Assembly (NCBI GenBank): GCA_022264855.1
Contig: JABYQU010000051.1
Coordinates: 124,001 to 188,000 of the forward strand
DNA length: 64,000 nt
Reading direction: 5' to 3'
Source: Lenzites betulinus
Taxonomy: Eukaryota; Basidiomycota; Agaricomycetes; Polyporales; Polyporaceae
Shown here one piece after another: positions 44,554-56,516 of this stretch. The translations under genes and the position numbers were made by a program. Positions within the stretch are counted from its first letter, which is position 1. Each line of letters begins with the position of its first letter. The notes under the pieces are model-generated. The model had not been told where the DNA came from and did no database searches. It was given only the letters and a program-made list of their open reading frames with translations.

Positions 44554-46651
44554 ATGGCCACTGAGCGGATCTCTTTGCGGCGCCTTAGTCTGCTAACCAT
44601 TTTCGTCCTAGTTCTAGGATTGGTTTGCGCATCGCACGGGATGGCCGCTGAACAAGCAGTTGCGAGCAGTGCAGCCAGTTTCCCCGATCTGTATGAAGCG
44701 TCCATCGCCGAGCTGCAAGAAGGGCTCGAAAAGGGCCATTTTACGAGTGTGGACCTTGTAAAGGTCAGCAAACTGTCGTTCTCATAGTTTAGATGCAGGG
44801 CTTAATATCGGGCGCGTCGCGACAGGCCTACTTCGCAAGGATCGAAGAGGTAAATCTACAAGGTCCTACGTTACGTGCGGTTCTCGAGACAAACCCTAGT
44901 GCTCTTAAACAAGCTGCAGAGCTTGATCTAGAGCGCAGATTGATCGGACCTCGAGGCCCATTGCATGGCATCCCTATCTTGCTGAAGGATAACATAGCTA
45001 CTCTGCATAGTGAAGGTGAGTAGATACATTCCATAACATCAGATTAAGAGGACCTTTGAACCACATAACAAATATGATAGGCATGAACACCACGGCGGGT
45101 ATGTGTCCCCTCAGCAAATGTATCCAGATCATAACTGACATGACCCTGCTTTCCAGGTTCCTTCGCACTTCTGGGCTCAGTAGTCCCGCGTGACGCTCAC
45201 GTCGCAGCTAAACTACGTGCGGCAGGGGCTATCCTCCTTGGAAAAGCCAACCTCTCCGAATGGGCACACTTCCGTGGGAACGTACCTTCTGGTTTCTCCG
45301 GGCGCGGTGGACAGGCAACAAGTGCATATGTCCCCCTCGGCGACCCCTCCGGCTCCAGCTCTGGTAGCGGGATCGGCACGTCAATCGGCCTCACCGCGGC
45401 AGCATTGGGGACGGAGACGGACGGGTCCATCATCTCTCCCAGTAACATGAACAACCTCGTTGGGATCAAGCCTACTGTTGGGCTCACGTCTAGAGCGGGG
45501 GGTAAGGATAATTTCAATCCACTGCATGGCGTTCCGCTGACTATTGCCCGTACCCAAAGTCATACCTATATCAGCGCACCAGGACACCGTGGGCCCCATG
45601 GCACGCTCTGTTGCAGATGCCGCCGTCGTGCTTTCCATCATCGCAGGGCGCGACCCGCGCGACAACTTCACGCTCGCGCAGCCGCCCATTGTCCCGGACT
45701 ACACCAAAGCGCTGAAGGCGGACGGCCTCAAGGGCGTGCGTCTTGGTGTCCCTCGCAAGTTCTTCACGCGGACGAACGCGAACATTGTGGCGGCGTTCAA
45801 TGCGTCACTCGACACGATCCGCAACCTCGGCGCTACGATCGTAGATCCTGCAGACTTCCCAGACTTTGCCGAGCTAGAGGCGTCGCGGAACGAGACTATC
45901 GTTACGCAAACTGACTTCAAGGTCGGTTCTTTGACTGGCGTTTGTATAAGTGCCTCTTGACTGACATCCGTTCTCCTGCGCAGGTCGGCATCAATCAGTA
46001 CATAGCAGAGCTCCTGAGTGTACCCACCGGGGTGAAAACACTTGCGGATCTGATTGCGTTCAACACCGCGCACGCCGACGAGGAGCTCGTACAACCGTTC
46101 TGGACTGATCAATCTGAGTGCGCGCCCATAACCCTTCATGCGGTGTGTTCGATATCGTAGGCTGACGCGCACAATTAGGTTCATATCCTCGGAGAATACC
46201 TCAGTCAATCAAGCATTCTTCGACGCAGTTGCGGCGGACAAGGACCTAGGGGCCACCCGCGGAATCGACGGCACGCTCAAGGCCTTCAAACTCGATGCAC
46301 TCTTACTGCCAAGCGCGGTTGCCCCAGGTCCCGCAGCCATCGCTGGGTACCCGATCATTACAGGTACGATTCATGTACTCACAAGATACCAAAAGGAGCT
46401 CACGAACGGACGCATGTTCAGTCCCGCTGGGCTTTCTCCCTCCGAACACGACACTCGCGCCGGCGCAGCCCACGCGCTCTAGCGGACCGAACCAGCCCTT
46501 CGGGCTCGCCTTCATGGGCACGGCGTTCAGCGAATTCGACCTCATCTCGTTCGCGTTCGCGTATGAGCAGGCGACGCACACCCGCCTGAAGCAGCTAGCG
46601 TTCTCCGAGGCGATACCGAAGACACAGCTCGCTGACGTCGCGGGGAAATAA
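44554..46651 (+). CDS. Secreted or membrane-anchored amidase (amidase signature family)
   Basis: It hydrolyses amide bonds by a Ser-cisSer-Lys triad. An N-terminal hydrophobic segment (LLTIFVLVLGLVCASHGMA, residues 12-30) is a signal peptide or anchor. Then follow FPDLYEASIAELQEGLEKGH and AYFARIEEVNLQGPTLRAVL. The Lys is in HGIPILLKDNIAT. After an 18-base microexon (45081-45098, GMNTTAG) the next exon carries LGKANLSEWAHFRG, the Ser-rich motif GDPSGSSSGSGIGTSIGL and the nucleophile block GTETDGSIISPSNMNNLVGI. All triad residues are present. Later exons include SAHQDTVGPMARSVADAAVV and, near the C-terminus, FGLAFMGTAFSEFDLISFAF. About 540 residues, matching fungal members. At least eight introns. 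Substrate unknown; extracellular amide or peptide scavenging is inference. Confidence 0.93.
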
Positions 46652-47364
46652 ACTCAACGGTGGATACTACTGCAACAGCATGGGTTGCGTATACCGAGGC
46701 GCGAGGAATTGGAGCGTCTACGTGGAATTGGAGCGTCTATGTATATGAACCTCTAGCTGAAGTATGTCTCGGCAGGAGCATGCGGGCTTGGAGATGGTGG
46801 GGCTCGGAGATGCCGCACGATGCTCGTATGGCTAGCTGGGTTTTCTCAGATGAAGTTATTTCCGGGCCGTGGCGGCATGAGAGCTTAAAAGTGACGTAGG
46901 TCCGAGCTGCATATTGGTCGCCAGAGTGACTGACGTGGGCAAGTGGCAACGCTGAGGTTTTCGATTGAGACAACGTCAGAGGCAGTGGAGGCATGCATGT
47001 GTTGGGGTAAAAGGGAACCAGATAGCTCTTCGAATTCGGTTGCTAGCACAATAGTGAGGACAGAGCTTGCAGCAAGGACTATGCAGGTGAACAGCGCGAA
47101 GAGAACGACGGCGCGCATGTATGCTATGTTGTGGTTATAAGTTCAAAAACGCTCCAGCTAAATCTTGTGAAAGATGAGTACACATATATGTACATGAATT
47201 CCATACGTACTGGGAGCCGAGCAGCAAATCAACTGCACAAAACCTAGAGTAAAAGTGACGAGTAATGGTATTGACGATAGACGAAAGCGCGCATGTGCTG
47301 AAGGGGCCTAGATGTCGGCACAGAGCAGCTCACAAGAAGGGACGAACAATCCTTTCGCAACTCC
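46652..47364. other. Convergent spacer; one doubtful small frame
   Basis: The spacer lies between convergent amidase and FAD-oxidase genes. A 77-residue minus-strand frame (46885-47118) starts MRAVVLFALFTCIVLAASSV, which looks like a signal peptide, and a TATAAC lies 17 bases upstream of its start. The rest has no recognised motif; it may be chance or an unannotated small secreted protein. Confidence 0.35.
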
Positions 47365-49502
47365 TCAAATCTTCCACCCTCCAGTGAGACCCATGACGTT
47401 CTCCGGATCGTACTTCACCTTGATCTCCTTCAGCTTCGGTAAGCTGGCTCCGAACACCCTCTCCGTCGGCGTATCGAAGATCGCATAGTTCCCATACAGC
47501 GCCGCATCAGCGATATCCTGGCCCTCATCGATGACGACCTGGGTGAGGTGCGCGGCGGACTGGCGCACGGCGTCCTGCATGATGTCGTCTGAGATCTCGA
47601 ACGGCCAGCCGAAGAAAATGTTGAGCGGAAGAAGGCCCTGCGCGCGCGAAGGCGGGTACGCGGACGAGCCCTCCGGCGCGTGCGAGAACAGAGAGGACAG
47701 GAACGGCTCCACGTCGTAGCTGAAGAACGTGCCGCCCTCCAAGGAAAGACGGGAGCCCCAAAACTGCATACGAGTGGGGCCGTCAGATACGTAACATATT
47801 TGTGGGTGGACGGGACAGACCTTGGTCTCGTTCAAGATCGCGTCCATGATCTTATCAGTGTAGCTCAGGAGCGAGACGGTGTGGAAGGCGACGCTGAACG
47901 AAGGTGTGTCAGCGGGATTCACGAGAGTGGTTGCCTAGTAGGTGACTAACCGCTGCCCCCCGGAGATGTTCGCAGGGAAAGACTGCACTAGATCAAGGAA
48001 GTCGCGCGTCTTGACATCCTCCGTGAAGTGTGGAATGGCCAAGTAGTCGTCGAAGATGCCAGCAGGAGCGGTAGGCGCATCATAGAACAGCAGCAGAGAC
48101 AAGCCCGGCTACACACATATCTGTCAGTGAACATGATTTCCCGGACAGTACATACTAGAAACTGACCTGCCCGAGAACGAAGTTGTATGTAGGCAGGACT
48201 TGAGCCTTCGGGTCTGTGACCGTCTGGGAGAACTTCACGGTTGCGTCATTCACTTTGTCCAATTGGTCTTCCGTGATGGTAATCAGGCCGCCCTGTGGCG
48301 TATCAGCGTGTCAGCAAAAGCTGTGCATAATTTGGGGACGGCCGGAGTGAAGACGTACCCAAACCTGTGTTTGCGGGTACGTAGTTAAATTGAACTTGGT
48401 CACGATGCCCTGCAAGCGACGTCATGTCAAGGCCGGCTGTCTGTGTTAAGCAGCGCCAAAGGTCTCCTTACGAAGTTATTGAACCCGCCCTGACGTGAAG
48501 AACTCGATGAATTCACGAATCAACAAGGAAAGGATGAAGTCCCACCTTCAGGCCGAAGAAGAGATCAGAGTACGAGTCCTTGCTGACCGCCGCAACCGTT
48601 CCGTTGGGAAGGACGACCTCGAAGCCTGTCAGGTTATCAACAGTCAAGCCGTACTGGTTCGTCTTCCACGAGTACCCTGCGTAGATATCAATAGGCCATC
48701 AGAAATGCTTCGGAGTTGCACGAGGGCTCGGAAAGTGCCCTGCGCTAACTTGGACTAACCTCCGCCTAGGGTAAACCCGGCTACGCCCACGCCTGAGACG
48801 CGTCCGCCGACGATGTTGACACCATGCGGAGCAAGGGCTTCGTACACGTCGTCCCAAATGAGGCCGGCACCGACCTCCGCGACGTTGGCATCCGCGTGAT
48901 ATGTCACGCTACTGAACTTGTACATCGCGATTTGCACACCGGGAGTGGACGAGAACCCGGCATTGGACGTGTGTCCTCCGCCCTTGACCTGAGGAACGTG
49001 AAAACCGGGCATCAGTCACCGGTACGTGTGTGCGCATCTCCGTGATGGAACAAGAATTTGACTGCTAGCTCACCGCAAACGGCGTCTTGTTCGCTCCCAG
49101 GATCTGTAGCTGGTTGCGAGGGGCGGGGACAAACACGAGGTGAGTGCAAGCGAAATAACGGAGATTAGCGTGGGACATACGATGATTCCTATATCCGCTG
49201 CTGTTCCAGGCTCAACGGAGCAAGCAGCTTGATCAGTACTGGACGTGCCCCAGTGGCTTATGTCCTTGATGTACGTAAGGTCCAGTCCTGGTGAAGACGA
49301 TGGGGAAAAGAGGTTATGGAGGTAATGGAAAGCTTGTCCTACCAGGGTAGTGAACTGAAGACGCAGAGGACACGGCCTTCTCGATTGTCTGGCACACCGT
49401 CTGGAAGCTCACGTCCCTCGCTTCTACCACCTCCGCTGCGCTGGAGAGCGCATTGACGAGAATGGCGGCGAGGCATGTGGCGGTCGCAAGCGATTGACGC
49501 AT
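47365..49502 (-). CDS. Secreted FAD-linked oxidase (PCMH/BBE-like family)
   Basis: A flavoprotein oxidase related to berberine-bridge enzyme, glucooligosaccharide oxidase and 6-hydroxynicotine oxidase. The ATG at 49502 opens a signal peptide (MRQSLATATCLAAILVNALS). The FAD domain includes FAVKGGGHTSNAGFSSTPGV, whose His is the covalent 8-alpha flavin site, and VGAGLIWDDVYEALAPHGVN. VSGVGVAGFTLGGGYSWKTN follows. In bicovalent members a Cys stands a few residues before the VGG-type loop; here the matching position is not Cys, so a single covalent link is likely. The substrate domain runs YGLTVDNLTGFEVVLPNGTV to the C-terminal KLKEIKVKYDPENVMGLTGG, a classic BBE end. Seven or more short introns. 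A TATATATA lies at 49658-49665. Electron acceptor O2 and substrate (sugar or alkaloid) are inference. Confidence 0.9.
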
Positions 49503-49657
49503 CGCAATTAGAGGAAGCAGGATCGTGTGCAAGCTCTGAGGACGAGGGGCCAAATGCTGAAGTAGGGAGGGCGGTAGGAGCTAGACTAGGCTATCTCGAA
49601 CGGACGCGAAGGGAGGACGACGTCGACAGGGATCTGCAACGGATATATGTTGAATGG

Positions 49658-49665
49658 TATATATA
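49658..49665 (-). promoter_or_regulatory. TATA box of the FAD-linked oxidase gene
   Basis: TATATATA lies 156 bases upstream of the ATG. A longer in-frame upstream extension starts with TTG rather than ATG, so 49502 remains the first good start. Confidence 0.5.
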
Positions 49666-50688
49666 CTACAGCAGCGGGCAGTCCACCCCTACCGCACACT
49701 AATATAACACTCTTACCCGATGTTTCCTAAATGCCGGCGCGATCGCCCAAGCGTGCGGTATGCGTTATGATCCAAGGGTTGGGCCGACCTGAAACGTGTC
49801 CACGGTGTGCCGTCTCACAGGTCCCAGTCCACGCGTCACCATCCTGGACGATGGCGCCGTGTCTACGCACCCTGGTCGCGAGAACGGTTCCCCGTGCTAT
49901 GCGGCCTTTCGGGTGCGGAGGCAACCGGTATCGCATGACGCCAACGGCGCGGCATCAGCGAGCGGCGTAAGTTTCTGAGCCTCCTTTTCTCCATAGATGC
50001 TCCTCGTAGCCGACGTCCGGAGCCGGCCAGATACATGCAACATAGTCGCGGAGTCCGTTGACCATGCGCAGAGAGTTCCGCGTGTGATGGGCCCTGCGGC
50101 CCGCGGTCCTTGGTCGGTGATTGCAATGGTTCTCCAAGTCATGCATAGAGATGTTCCCAAGCGCGTGGGGGGCTTGCCAGACGAAACGCTTGCCGTCGAT
50201 CTAGGGTCGTTTGAGCGGGCTGACGGAACACGGCGCCCGTGTCAAATGGACATGACGGTTGCGTCTAGAGCGACCCTCTCCGCATCGCGCAGCAGGGTGA
50301 AGTGACGTCGGAAAACGAGACATTCGCTAAAGTCGATTCCTGTCCAGCCAGTCTGCGTGAACGAGCGGAAAACGGGCTCATATCTACGAGAAGTTGCACG
50401 ATGTAAGCGCAAGGCCCTGAGCATGTGCATGTACAGTACCTTTCTAAACGAAAACGCAAGAGGCTTTACGCCAGAAGGACACCAGGCACAGCAACACACG
50501 GCGCGCGTGGCACGTACACAAGGCGCTTCGGCAACTACCGAAGTGGGAAGCCGTGTGAACCTTACCGCTCTGGCTGTATAGTTGTTTTCGGCAATCTCCG
50601 GGTGGCTGCCGTGCACCGACGCCGGCTTGCTAGTCGCCGCCCACAGCGCAAAGGCAAGAAATCCCGTTCGACCTCAACATCGTCAAGA
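49666..50688. other. Spacer between FAD oxidase and RPL27
   Basis: This is a divergent spacer of about 1 kb. Short frames on both strands have no recognised motif. A C/T-rich stretch just before the RPL27 ATG is typical of ribosomal-protein promoters. No RNA gene was seen. Confidence 0.45.
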
Positions 50689-51351
50689 TGCCCAGAAGTG
50701 CGTACCCTACACCGCCCGTGCTATAACTCAATGCTGACGGTTCCTGTACGAAGTCTACAAGCCCGGCAAAGTATGTGCGGAGTCAGGCAGAAGTTATGTC
50801 GGTCCGCCTAATACGCCATCCACAGGTTGCTATCGTCCTCCAGGGCCGCCAAGCGGGTAAGAAGGTCGTCGTCATCAAGCAGTTGGACGAGGGCACCAAG
50901 GAGCGCCCATACCCCCATGCAATCGTTGCCGGCATCGAGCGTTACCCCCTCAAGGTGACGAAGCGCATGGGCTCGAAGAAGATTGCGAAGCGGAGCAAGG
51001 TCAAGCCTTTCATCAAGGTGTGTACCCTGACATATTCTCGTGGCCCTATAGATCCGTCTGTGTGGTTCCGGAAAGCTCATACATATGCGCCCAGACCGTC
51101 AACTACTCGCACCTCTTCCCCACACGTTACGCACTTGAGCTGGAGGGCCTCAAGGGTGTTGTTGGCTCGGACACCTTCAAGGAGGTCTCGCAGCGGGAGG
51201 ACGCGAAGAAGCAGATCAAGAAGCAGCTGGAGGACCGGTACACGAGCGGGAAGAACAAGTGGTTCTTCCAGTCTCTGAAAGTACGTCCTGCTGCCTTCTT
51301 CCTCCACTTCGCCCCCCTCATTAATTCGTTGCCCCTGCGTTATAGTTCTGA
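50689..51351 (+). CDS. RPL27: 60S ribosomal protein eL27
   Basis: Structural protein of the cytosolic large subunit. Five exons. The first codes only MPR plus one base before a donor at 50699. A 17-base exon (about 50757-50769) gives YKPGK, then [40 protein letters not shown] and [14 protein letters not shown]. The fourth exon gives [20 protein letters not shown] and the helix [28 protein letters not shown]. The last exon adds a single Phe codon and TGA (51346-51351). Length (about 136) and the conserved KWFFQ(S/K)L(K/R)F end match eL27. Very short first and last exons are typical of fungal ribosomal genes. Confidence 0.95.
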
Positions 51352-52639
51352 TCTGTCTTTGCCATTTGTTTTCCTCCTCTTTGCTGGCCACTCGCAAAAC
51401 CGCTACATGTATATCACATGTCCTCGCATGACCCATGCCCACGCTACACCATCATGTCCTGAATCATATGCCATGGGTGACGAGTACTGTGGTGTGTGGG
51501 CGCTCTCCATCTCAGATATCTCGGAAATGCTTGCAGGTTGGAATGCGACTCTGGGACGTACACCTCATTCTAACATGTCCCAGCGTGCTTTTCTTCCACC
51601 CGCCGCCAGCATGTTCATACGAGTGAAACCTTTGAGTCATTGCGATACCACGCTAATCTGAGCTTTGAGGTAGGGCGCGGTGTTATGGCACTATTGGGGA
51701 TCGCACGTTGGGCTGTCTGATTTCTACGCACGCAGCTCTCTCACAGCAGCGGAGGTATCGTGCGTACTGCTCACAAACGGCGACGGAAGTTGCAACCCTC
51801 AATGCTGGAAGCATTCCAAATTACTCGTGATTTCGATGCTCATGCTTCTTCGTTAATAGATATTGTCATCACCCTCATGTCGCGCATTCCTACAGGGTCT
51901 CGGCAAGTGCGGAATGCTGGTGCGAATGTAAGCATTCATCGCTCAGTTATGTCTCAGCCAGACTTTGAGCGCTCGAATACCTCCAGGCTCACATCGTAAT
52001 ATTACTGATCCTGCGTTACATGCTGTGCTTCTTGCATAGAGTAAGGACGATCGCAAAAGCAGAACCAACGGGGAATTGAGAGCGCTAATGCTGCCGGAGA
52101 TGTCAACATGATCTAGCAAGAATCAGCATTACCCGCTCTGTCCATCCATTTGCCTTAGCGGAGGGATGGGCCTAAAGAATGGGAAGCACGGCAGCGACTA
52201 CTCTTGGTGGGCATGGCGGGTCATGAGGTTGGTGGAATGCAAGGCGAGGGTGCGTGCGCCCGTATATGAATCCCATCTGACCTGTATGTATGCAGACTAG
52301 ATGCAGACAACGGCGCCCCGTTGCCCCAGTATGTTGAATTCTCGAGTCTGCGCACTCCCCACTACCTGCTGCCGTTGTGTTCCACGCGAGTGCATAACGG
52401 GGTCCTAATGCAAAGGTATCAGCGTACTCGCGAACATCTTGCCTTTGCAAACATGCCGTCATGGAAGTACGTCCATTGCAATACTCACATCTGGAGGGAA
52501 TGTTGCAGGGTGGAGATACTCCAGGTATAAAAAAACCCAATCAAGACAAGCAAGAAGTCCCGGCCTTGCAGTTCGACCGAACTCTCCACCCGTCAGCGTT
52601 CCCTACACCGCGTACACCACCTCCGACGCCACTCGCGCC
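51352..52639. other. Spacer between RPL27 and ferritin-like gene 1
   Basis: About 1.3 kb without a recognisable gene. It contains the RPL27 3' UTR and the upstream region of the next gene, with a strong TATA element at 52526-52533. Confidence 0.45.
52526..52533 (+). promoter_or_regulatory. TATA box of ferritin-like gene 1
   Basis: TATAAAAA lies 114 bases upstream of the ATG. The paralogue has the same box 116 bases upstream, so promoter layout was duplicated with the gene. Confidence 0.65.
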
Positions 52640-53789
52640 ATGTTTCCCAAGGCCACCCTCCTCGCCCTCGCTGGTGCCGTGGCGACCGCCGTCACAGCAC
52701 AAAGCGCTGACGTCTGGAGCGGTACGTCTCCTGTGTTTGTCCAAGCTTCACCGCATGTGCTGACCATGCCCTGGGGTATGCAGCCAAGAGCCTCGTGCAG
52801 TTTGTGATGAACGTCGAGAATCTCGAGAGCGCGCTGTTCAACCAGGCGCTCGGTCGGTTCAGCGTAAGCGACTTCACCACCGCGGGCTTTAGCAACGCCG
52901 CCGCCATTCGCGGCCGCTTCCAGCAGATCGCCGATAACGAGGCTCTTCACGTCGCGTACCTCACCCGCGCGATCGGCACCGACGACGCGCCCAAGCCCTG
53001 CACCTACGACTTGTCAGTAGTCCGTTTGGCGACGTGCACGCGTTGCGAGAGTGCTGACCTGCGAACAGTTCCGCTGGGTACGACGACCTCCCGACCTTCA
53101 TCAACCTCGCGCAGCAGATTGAGAGCATCGCCGCGAGCGCGTACATCGGCCTCGGCAGCGTGCTGAACAACACCGGCAGCCTCGAGGACGACCAGATCCG
53201 CGTAGCCCTGACCGGGGGCGCGGTGCGTACACCATTCTACTACTCGTTTTGAGTGCCAGTCTGACCAGAACACAGTCCATCGCCGCAGCCAAGGCCCGTC
53301 AGGCTGGCTGGATCACCGCTACCGCGCTGGGCGAGCAGCCCTGGGACGGTGCATTCGAGACGCCGCTCACCCCCAACGCCGCCTGGTCTTTCCTCGGTAC
53401 GTGCCCCCTCCTCTCGTCGCTTCTCACATCCGCTCACGATGCCCACAGACCCCTTCGTCGTCAGCTGCCCCGACACGAACGTCGACCTCCCGCTCGACGG
53501 CCTCCCCACGCTCGTCGTCTCCAACGTGACGCCCGCCGCGGGGGACACGATCTCGCTCGCGGTCACGCTCAAGGCGGCGAAGACGACGCGCTACGCGCTC
53601 TGGCTCGACGGCGTGCGCGCCGTTTACAGCGTGATCACGGACGGGAAGACGGTCGTGCCTGCCGGCCTGAGCGGCACTGTCTACGTCGGGGTCGTGCCTA
53701 CGAAGGACGCTGCGGACATCCAGAACTTCATCACCGGGTTCGCGGTCGTGCAGTTCCCCTTCGGCCCGACCGCGCGTAACGTCGCCTGA
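52640..53789 (+). CDS. Secreted ferritin-like (Rds1-type) protein 1
   Basis: The N-terminus MFPKATLLALAGAVATAVTA is a signal peptide. After an intron the mature part reads KSLVQFVMNVENLESALFNQ, RGRFQQIADNEALHVAYLTR and CTYDFSAGYDD. Glu and His residues of NLE...LE and NEALH sit where ferritin-like four-helix bundles bind metal; this family (ferritin-like domain as in S. pombe Rds1) is stress-associated, but its chemistry is not established. AARQAGW-like (KARQAGWITA) and QPWDGAFETPLTPNAAWSFL follow. A C-terminal beta-rich domain then runs LVVSNVTPAAGDTISLAVTL to FITGFAVVQFPFGP and a stop at 53789. Four introns. It is a tandem paralogue of the gene at 55389. Confidence 0.87.
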
Positions 53790-55388
53790 GCAGGTTGCGG
53801 GTTAGGTCGCTTCTCATAGAGAGAGGTGTGAATTAGATGAAACTGAGTTATTTTTCCAGTGGGCCTTCGTATATGTTGTGACTAGACGTGTGTATCTTGT
53901 ATGTGCTTATGCCATAAATGCGATCCTGGTGTTAACCTGTTGTATGCGGAGTACATATGACAAACATCTGTTATTTTACTCCTTGAGAGATCTACGTTGT
54001 TGACGGTCAGGTACGGGTGGCAGGGTGCAGCCATGTGCAAGCATGGGATATTGGATTTGATCGACGCAGACGGTTGGTAGCGATCCGATCTGAAGAGCGT
54101 CTGTACACATTCGCCAGCGCCCAAGTTGACTTGCGCTTTGCATCATCGTTCTCACTGCAACTCCCAATGGGCTGGCCATATCTGCAGATTAAAGTGCATC
54201 GAAATCAGGCAGAAAGTTTCTCATCTTAATTCTTGACTGCCCCACAACCACAGCCTGAAGACACCAACGCTTTAATTTTATCTTCGCGACTGGGCTGAGC
54301 ACTGCGGCTACGTTCACGAGGTAGGTTATGTGTGGTCCTGTTGAGATGTTTGAAATGCTCTCAGTCATCCTGCTACCACTGCGCACATGGTGGGATGTTC
54401 AGGTACCCGCCACCCGCAGCGCTCCCTTGCTGCACAGAACGCCAACGATGGAGAACAAGTACGCATTTCATTACTGCATCTAGTAATCCGCGTCTCACGG
54501 ACGTGCCTTTGGTCATGCTTAGTTACATAACTGGTATTCCGCCAGCCACTTGGAGCGCTCACATACGCCGAGAACAGGTCCCCAGCCAGGGCATGCAAGG
54601 GCGGACGCGAAAGCCCCAAGGCACCATTCTTCGCACTCACCGCATTGTGTGTGGTGCCCCACCGAATGTGCGGAAGCAAAGAACGGCAGTGCCGTTTACT
54701 GGCCCTGTGCCCCTGCCGGCGCTGCCGATCCTTCTTGCTTGTTATCGACTGTTATCGACTGACGCAAACCTGTTTTTTTGGACAATCCGGCTCTATGATG
54801 CAAGTCATACGATACCACGCGGGTAACTACGTGGAGAGACAAGTCAGTGACCAGTTGTTGCGGGAATAGGAGGGAATCTGGGCAATCTTCCGTCGCCGCT
54901 GCCGATAATTCTCGTTCACGGCAAACGCGTCTATGCCGAGCGATCCCCACTTTGCGATGAAGGACATGCATACTCGACGGGACCAGGCTCAAGCATTGCG
55001 CGACCACCACCGCCCACTCTGGTCCCAGGTGTCGAGCCCGAACTAGAGGCCAGTTGGCATAGCTGTTTGCAGTAAGCATCTTGGCGCAGTCATGGTGACG
55101 TTTCCGGTCATACTCCCCACCCAAGCAACCCCCATTCCAGGGCATCCGCGCCGTCTGCGTGCCACGGCGCGCACCGGCGTATGTTCGCCCCTGCAACCTG
55201 GTATGCATGGAGGTATTGGAGCCTAGGCCGTTGAGTTCGAGGCACCGTGCCGCCGACTCACGAGAATCCCGATATAAAAACCCCACCGAGGAACAGCAGA
55301 AGTCGCTGTGCAGTACCTTTGAACACTTCACACATCCCACCTGTCGGCTGTATCACACCTCATTCTCTTCGTTCATCCTCCCCACCCT
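53790..55388. other. Spacer between the two ferritin-like genes
   Basis: About 1.6 kb, non-coding as far as can be seen. A 214-residue minus frame (54696-55340) overlaps the next promoter and has no motif. The TATA box of gene 2 lies at 55273-55280. Confidence 0.45.
55273..55280 (+). promoter_or_regulatory. TATA box of ferritin-like gene 2
   Basis: TATAAAAA lies 116 bases before the ATG, matching the layout of gene 1. Confidence 0.65.
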
Positions 55389-56516
55389 ATGTTTCCCAGG
55401 ACTATTCTTCTTGCCCTGGTCGGCGCCGCGGCTACTGTCACTGCCGTGCCCGCCCTCAGTGGTACGTGTTCTTGCTCCCGCTCCGCCGGAGACATAGGTT
55501 GCCACGATATTGATTGATGCATACAGACAAGGGTCTGTTGCAATTCGCCCTCAACCTCGAGCACCTCGAAACCGCATTGTTCAGCGGTGGTTTGTCGAAG
55601 TACAAGGCCAGCGACTTCGTCAAGGCCGGGTACCCCGAGTGGGTGCGCGGCCGCTTCCAGCAAATCGCCGACAACGAGGCCGCACACGTCAAGTTCCTCG
55701 CGGCGGAAATCGGCGACGATGCTGCCAAAGCCTGCACATACAAGTTGTAAGTGGCACTCTCAGCTCGTCGGCATGCAATCAGGAAGGGATGCTGATCCCC
55801 TTCGCACACTAGCGGATACACTGACGTGAAGTCGTTCGTCAACCTTGCGCAGAAGATCGAGAGTGTCGGCGCGAGCACCTACCTCGGCATGGCGCGTCAC
55901 ATCAACGACACTAGCACCCTCAACGCCGGCGCGGTACGTGTTGCAGCTCAGCATCTCTACTCTGACTGTTGGACTTACTCGGTCTTTTACAGGCCATTGC
56001 TGCAAGCGCAGCTCGCCAGGCCGGCTGGCTCACGTCCTCTGTGCTCAAGAACCAGCCTTGGGATGGTCCCTTCGAGACGCCCCTTCCCCCCAGTGCGGCC
56101 TGGTCTATCATCCGTGAGTATCCTTGTCCACACCGTGTTTCGCTCATCTCATTCATCCATTTCTTCCTTCATCAGGCACCTATATCGACCACTGCCCGAA
56201 CTCGAACCCCGCGCTCCCGCTGATCGACCTTCCCGCTCTCAAGGTGTCCGACAGCACGCCGAAGGCCGGCCAGACGATCACGCTCACCGTCGATCTCAAG
56301 AGCGCGAAGAGCCCGCTGTACGCGGTCTGGATCCACGGCCTCAACTACGTCTACACCGAGATCAGCGCGAGCAAGACGAAGGTGCCCGCGGGCCTCACCG
56401 GCACCGCCTACGTCGGCGTCGTCTCGAACAAGGATCACCCCGACCGCGAGAACTTCGTCACCGGCTTCGCCGTCGTCGAGTTCCCGTTCGACTCGAACGC
56501 GCGCCAGGTTGATTGA
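55389..56516 (+). CDS. Secreted ferritin-like (Rds1-type) protein 2
   Basis: Paralogue of the gene at 52640, in the same orientation and with matching intron positions. The signal peptide is MFPRTILLALVGAAATVTAV. The ferritin-like core is LLQFALNLEHLETALFSGGL, VRGRFQQIADNEAAHVKFLA and ACTYKFGYTDVKSFVNLAQK. Then come AARQAGWLTSSVLKNQPWDG and PFETPLPPSAAWSI. The C-terminal domain is LPALKVSDSTPKAGQTITLT to ENFVTGFAVVEFPF. The metal-ligand-like NLEHLE and NEAAH positions are kept in both copies. Probably an ancient local duplication, since the proteins are clearly diverged outside the core. Confidence 0.87.

Noticed and set aside
54696..55340. 214-codon minus frame between the ferritin-like genes
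   Set aside because: It overlaps the TATA box and 5' UTR of ferritin-like gene 2 and shows no motif.
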